From: Anaerolineales bacterium
GTDB taxonomy: Bacteria; Chloroflexota; Anaerolineae; Anaerolineales; UBA6663
Length of the DNA: 64,000 bases
Direction of reading: 5' to 3'
Assembly: GCA_020850595.1 (NCBI GenBank)
Contig: JADZEK010000159.1
Span: 1-64,000 of the forward strand
The notes under the pieces: generated by a model
Databases searched by the model: none
Told to the model about the DNA's origin: nothing
The model's input: only the letters and a program-made list of their open reading frames with translations
Program-made: the position numbers and the translations under genes
In this document: positions 61,218 through 64,000 of the stretch, in pieces
Numbering within the stretch: position 1 is the first letter of the stretch
Layout of the letters: every line of letters begins with the position of its first letter

Positions 61218-62291
61218 ATGCCCGAGATACCGCCCACGATCCGGCTGCCCAACACCGAGGCCTTTCGTCCCCAGAACCTCTGGGAAACGGTGCAGGCGTT
61301 CAACCAGCGGCTGCGCTCGGGCAACCTGGAAAACTATCGGCCCGCGCCGCTGGGGTTCCCGCAGCTCGACGCCTGCCTGGGCGGGGGCCTGCGCGCCGAA
61401 GACCTGTGCCTCGTCGGGGGCATGCAAAACGTGGGCAAGACCATCTTCGTGCTGCAGGTGGCGCGCAACCTGGCCGCGGCCGGCGAGGTGCTGCCCATCG
61501 TGGTGTGCTATGAGCATGGCCCGGAGACCTTACTCCACCGACTGTTGTGCCTGGAATCCGTAGACGATGCCGATAGTGCCAATCCCCACGGTGTGACCCG
61601 GGATGCCATCGAAAAGGGCGTCCTGGCCTACTACGATGCAAACCCAGCCCCCCAAGCGCGGCAGCGGCTGGACCTGGATTGGCTACTGGCGAATGTTCCG
61701 GGCGTAGACCAGGCCTGGTACCGGCTTCGGGACTATCTCTGGCGGCTGTGGCTGGTGGCGGGTGACGGGCTCGAAACCACGGTGCCGGTGCTGCATGAGT
61801 ATGTGCGCATGGCCCAACAATTGGGGTTCGCGCGTGTTCTGCTGATCGTTGACTACGCCCAGCGCGTCCCGCTGGCCCCCCGGGCTGACGGAAGCCAGTT
61901 GACCGAGCATCAGCGCATTGACCAGGTCATGCGCGGGCTCAAAGGCATCGCCATGAAACTCGGCGTGCCGGTGTTGGCAGTGGCGGCTGCGGATGAGACC
62001 GCCCTGCGCCGCCAGAGGGTTCACTTCGAGGACTTGTGGGGGCCGGCCACCGTGCAATATGAACCGGACGTAGCCATTGTGCTCAACCGGGATGCGGTCG
62101 CGAATGATGACCAGCGCAAGGTGAGAATCGCCATTGAGAAGAACCGCCACGGGCCGAGCGATGTCGAGTTCTGCCACCGCTTGGCGGGTGAACACTACCG
62201 CCTCACGGCTGCCGGCGACCGGCTCGAACACCCTTCCAGCTATCAAACCGAGCGGCTCCCAGCCGATTCCGGTCACCGCAATAGACGTTAG
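61218..62291 (+). CDS. DnaB-like helicase C-terminal domain ATPase
   Basis: A 357-aa RecA-fold ATPase resembling DnaB C-terminal or KaiC-like domains. Walker A 'VGGMQNVGKTIFVLQ' (about 75-89), Walker B 'VLLIVDYAQRV', 'DLWGPATVQYEPDVAIVL', and an arginine-finger-like 'IEKNRHGPSDVEF', close to DnaB's 'KNRNGP'. It lacks a DnaB N-terminal domain. With the primase upstream it could form a minimal replicative primosome. It starts 2 bases after the peptidase stop. Confidence 0.82.
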   Translation: MPEIPPTIRLPNTEAFRPQNLWETVQAFNQRLRSGNLENYRPAPLGFPQLDACLGGGLRAEDLCLVGGMQNVGKTIFVLQVARNLAAAGEVLPIVVCYEHGPETLLHRLLCLESVDDADSANPHGVTRDAIEKGVLAYYDANPAPQARQRLDLDWLLANVPGVDQAWYRLRDYLWRLWLVAGDGLETTVPVLHEYVRMAQQLGFARVLLIVDYAQRVPLAPRADGSQLTEHQRIDQVMRGLKGIAMKLGVPVLAVAAADETALRRQRVHFEDLWGPATVQYEPDVAIVLNRDAVANDDQRKVRIAIEKNRHGPSDVEFCHRLAGEHYRLTAAGDRLEHPSSYQTERLPADSGHRNRR

Positions 62292-62373
62292 TCCGGCGCA
62301 TACTCACCCCGACTCTGGCCGTAAGCTAGCCAGCCGCCAACCCCGGATGGCATCGGCCGCTCACTCTATGGTA

Positions 62374-62379
62374 TATAAT
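62374..62379 (+). promoter_or_regulatory. Probable -10 box of the XRE-ImmA operon
   Basis: TATAAT in the sequence GTATATAATGC, about 40 bases upstream of the XRE start. No clear -35 box is seen 17 bases upstream, as expected for an activated or regulated promoter. Confidence 0.5.
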
Positions 62380-62416
62380 GCGAACTACAGTATCACACAC
62401 CTGCACGGAGGCAGAC

Positions 62417-62815
62417 GTGGCCCGTACGCTGTCTTTGGCCGAGAAGCTTGACCTGCTGTTTCAGTACGGCGAATCCCGTGGTATTTCCCCGGCTTACCGC
62501 ACGATTGCCGATGCCACGGACGAGAACGCCAATAACATCCGCAAGATACACCGTGGGGAAAACACCAACCCAGGGCTCAAAATCCTGACCGCGCTGGTCA
62601 GGTACTTCCGGGTGGATCTGGCCTACTTTAACTGCCAGACCAAGGCCGAATGCCAGGCCTACCTGGCCAAGTACCCTGCCGAGCACGAGCTTGACGAAAT
62701 CAAGCTGCGGGCTAACGGCATGTCAGAGGCCGGGTTAGCGGCCCTACGCGCTATGATGGACATCGTGCGCAAGGGCGAAGGGCTGCCGCCGTTCGAGTCC
62801 TCGGAGGATAAGTAG
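62417..62815 (+). CDS. XRE-family helix-turn-helix regulator
   Basis: A 132-aa regulator with an N-terminal HTH ('AYRTIADATDENANNIRKIHRGENTNPGLK', roughly residues 26-55, read in parts) and a short helical tail. GTG 62417 is preferred because GGAGG lies 6 nt upstream. It is followed after 5 bases by an ImmA/IrrE peptidase, the standard pair in which the peptidase cleaves the regulator. It may control the element's transfer or an adjacent membrane system. Confidence 0.85.
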   Translation: MARTLSLAEKLDLLFQYGESRGISPAYRTIADATDENANNIRKIHRGENTNPGLKILTALVRYFRVDLAYFNCQTKAECQAYLAKYPAEHELDEIKLRANGMSEAGLAALRAMMDIVRKGEGLPPFESSEDK

Positions 62816-62820
62816 GCTGG

Positions 62821-63402
62821 GTGAAGTCGGCGTCGTTGGTGTTGGCAGGGGAGGGTCAAATGGTGAACTTGTCTCTGCGGGCGCGGCTTCTTCAGCTAAT
62901 TGACAGTTGGGAGTACGACTTTTCTCGGTTCGACATAGCCGACTTCACCGCGTGGGTCGCGGCGCGTCGCGGCCGGCCTATCCGGGTCATGCCTATGTCG
63001 CTCCCGCCGGAGTTGTTTGGGGGGTGGATTGAGAGCGACACCGCCGACTACCTGTTCTACGAAAACGAGCCCCTGCACGTCCACACCGTTCATATTCTCC
63101 TTCACGAGCTATCCCACATTCTCTTGGGGCACAAGACGGTCCGCGTGTGCGGTGCTCTGAGCACCACGGCCCAAGCGGCGCACGCCCCGGAAGACGCGCA
63201 GCCAAGTCAGGCTTTGAACGGCCTCTTCCGAAAAGTGGGCTACGCGGATGAGCAGGAAATCGAGGCTGAAACCCTGTCTAGCCTGATCCAGCACCGTGTG
63301 TATCAGCAGGCCGGCCTTGCCGCGCTTAGCCATATCGGCCAGGGTCCCGAAATGCGGCAGTTCATGCAAGGTTTGGGGATGGATGGTGGACAGGGCGGGT
63401 AG
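62821..63402 (+). CDS. ImmA/IrrE-family metallopeptidase
   Basis: A 193-aa zinc protease with 'HILLHELSHILLGH' (HExxH plus third-ligand region, about residues 95-108). Family members cleave XRE-type repressors; ImmA of ICEBs1 does so to induce conjugative transfer. The XRE gene upstream is the presumed target. A GTG start at 62821 is taken; an ATG at 62860 is an alternative. It is followed 3 bases later by a membrane protein gene. Confidence 0.85.
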   Translation: MKSASLVLAGEGQMVNLSLRARLLQLIDSWEYDFSRFDIADFTAWVAARRGRPIRVMPMSLPPELFGGWIESDTADYLFYENEPLHVHTVHILLHELSHILLGHKTVRVCGALSTTAQAAHAPEDAQPSQALNGLFRKVGYADEQEIEAETLSSLIQHRVYQQAGLAALSHIGQGPEMRQFMQGLGMDGGQGG

Positions 63403-63405
63403 GCC

Positions 63406-64000
63406 ATGTCCATAAACGGCTTGGCTGCCCTGGTGGGTTGGGGGATGATCCTTTGGCGCCTTCCGCGCGTCCAGCTTCGCTCGGCCCACGCGCTTTACAC
63501 GTTCGCCACGCTGGTCTGCTTTACCCTCGCCGCGACCTTCAGTGCTCCGTTCGTAGCGAGCTGGGTAGACACCCGAACGCGTCTGGCCGCCTTAAGCTTG
63601 CTGGTGGAGTATTTGTGCGCCATTGCCGCCGCCGGCGTTTGGGCGCTGAGCTGCTTGAGCTTGGATAAGGCACTTCGCTCACGGCGCTGGCTGATTGCCC
63701 TCGCCCCGGCCATTGCAGCCGGCCTGTTGGCGATCTGGTGGGCTTTTCTTCCCGAGATGACCCCTGCGCGCTCGGAGACGGCCACGGGAGAGTTGCTGTT
63801 TACCGCCCTGGCGCAGGGTTACGCCCTGGCGATTGTAGCCGCTATCGCAGTTCCGGCCCTTGCGCGCCGTGCAGCCAGCGAGCCCGCACTGCCTATTCGG
63901 TTTCGTCTGCTGTGCATCCTCGCCACACAGATTATCTTGGCAGTCTGGTTGGGGGCGAGGACGATCCTGGGGCCGCTGGTGCTCTTGGGAGCTCTGCCGC
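63406..64000 (+). CDS. Polytopic membrane protein, 3' end outside the window
   Basis: ATG 63406 opens a frame that stays open to the window edge (198 codons). It encodes several hydrophobic helices separated by short charged loops ('LPRVQLRSAHALYTFATLVCF', read in parts). The arrangement XRE regulator, ImmA/IrrE peptidase, multi-helix membrane protein is known from Actinobacteria (MAB_1171c-like proteins). The membrane protein may sense or signal to the peptidase. The C-terminal part is not visible. Confidence 0.78.
   Translation, partial: MSINGLAALVGWGMILWRLPRVQLRSAHALYTFATLVCFTLAATFSAPFVASWVDTRTRLAALSLLVEYLCAIAAAGVWALSCLSLDKALRSRRWLIALAPAIAAGLLAIWWAFLPEMTPARSETATGELLFTALAQGYALAIVAAIAVPALARRAASEPALPIRFRLLCILATQIILAVWLGARTILGPLVLLGALP

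Noticed and set aside
1-64000. CRISPR arrays, tRNA or rRNA genes
   Set aside because: No regularly spaced repeats and no cloverleaf-like or rRNA-like sequence noticed by eye on either strand; a covariance-model scan would be decisive.

Overview
The window looks like a high-GC bacterial chromosome or large plasmid, most plausibly from the Chloroflexota (Anaerolineae/Caldilinea-like). The reasons are Pro/Thr-rich 'PTATPTP' linkers after signal peptides, a Tad pilus with no secretin, a minimal type IV secretion system (T4SS) with no outer-membrane core genes, and generally GC-rich codon use. This lineage call is an inference; no rRNA or marker gene is present. I found no tRNA, rRNA or CRISPR array.

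Layout. 1-1821 is debris: a perfect inverted repeat, a minus-strand thymidylate-synthase-like gene missing its N-terminus, and the C-terminal remnant of a DDE transposase abutting that break. 1932-9776 is a minus-strand sugar operon: a TetR regulator with a perfect 24-bp operator, a GH4 6-phospho-glycosidase, a complete lactose/cellobiose-family PTS (IIB, IIC, IIA) with its own HPr and enzyme I, and a Gfo/Idh/MocA oxidoreductase. From 10197 onward the content is that of a mobile element: a truncated tyrosine recombinase, then a minus-strand accessory block (RadC, a 1299-aa methyltransferase-helicase fusion, seven small or hypothetical proteins, a UvrD-like helicase, a PIN-type toxin with a small partner, and an 871-aa CHAT protease-like protein with a ubiquitin-like C-terminus). 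GC-rich hairpins recur at the gene boundaries of this block.

25366-29798 is a partition region. A 34-bp palindrome lies about 300 bp upstream of parA, followed by a small membrane protein and parB. A decayed copy of the palindrome-parA unit lies just upstream; its ParA has lost the Walker A lysine and has an early stop.

29809-62291 is one long plus-strand transfer and replication region. It holds a lipoprotein, a TadG-like protein, CpaB, CpaE/TadZ, CpaF/TadA, TadB, TadC, the Flp pilin (with an IS630 inserted exactly at its stop codon), three TadE-like pseudopilins, VirB2-, VirB6- and VirB3-like proteins, VirB4, an M23 peptidase, a VirD4-like coupling protein, a two-domain replication-relaxation protein, a primase, two histidine kinases, two response regulators, a Cas4/RecB-like nuclease, a prepilin peptidase and a DnaB-like ATPase. 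62417-64000 carries an XRE regulator, an ImmA/IrrE peptidase and the start of a polytopic membrane protein.

Working model: an integrative or plasmid-borne conjugative element in which a Tad (Flp) pilus takes the place of a conventional conjugative pilus beside a minimal VirB4/VirD4 T4SS. It has its own partitioning, primase and helicase functions, its own two-component regulation, and a cargo/defence block. No canonical relaxase was recognised in the window.
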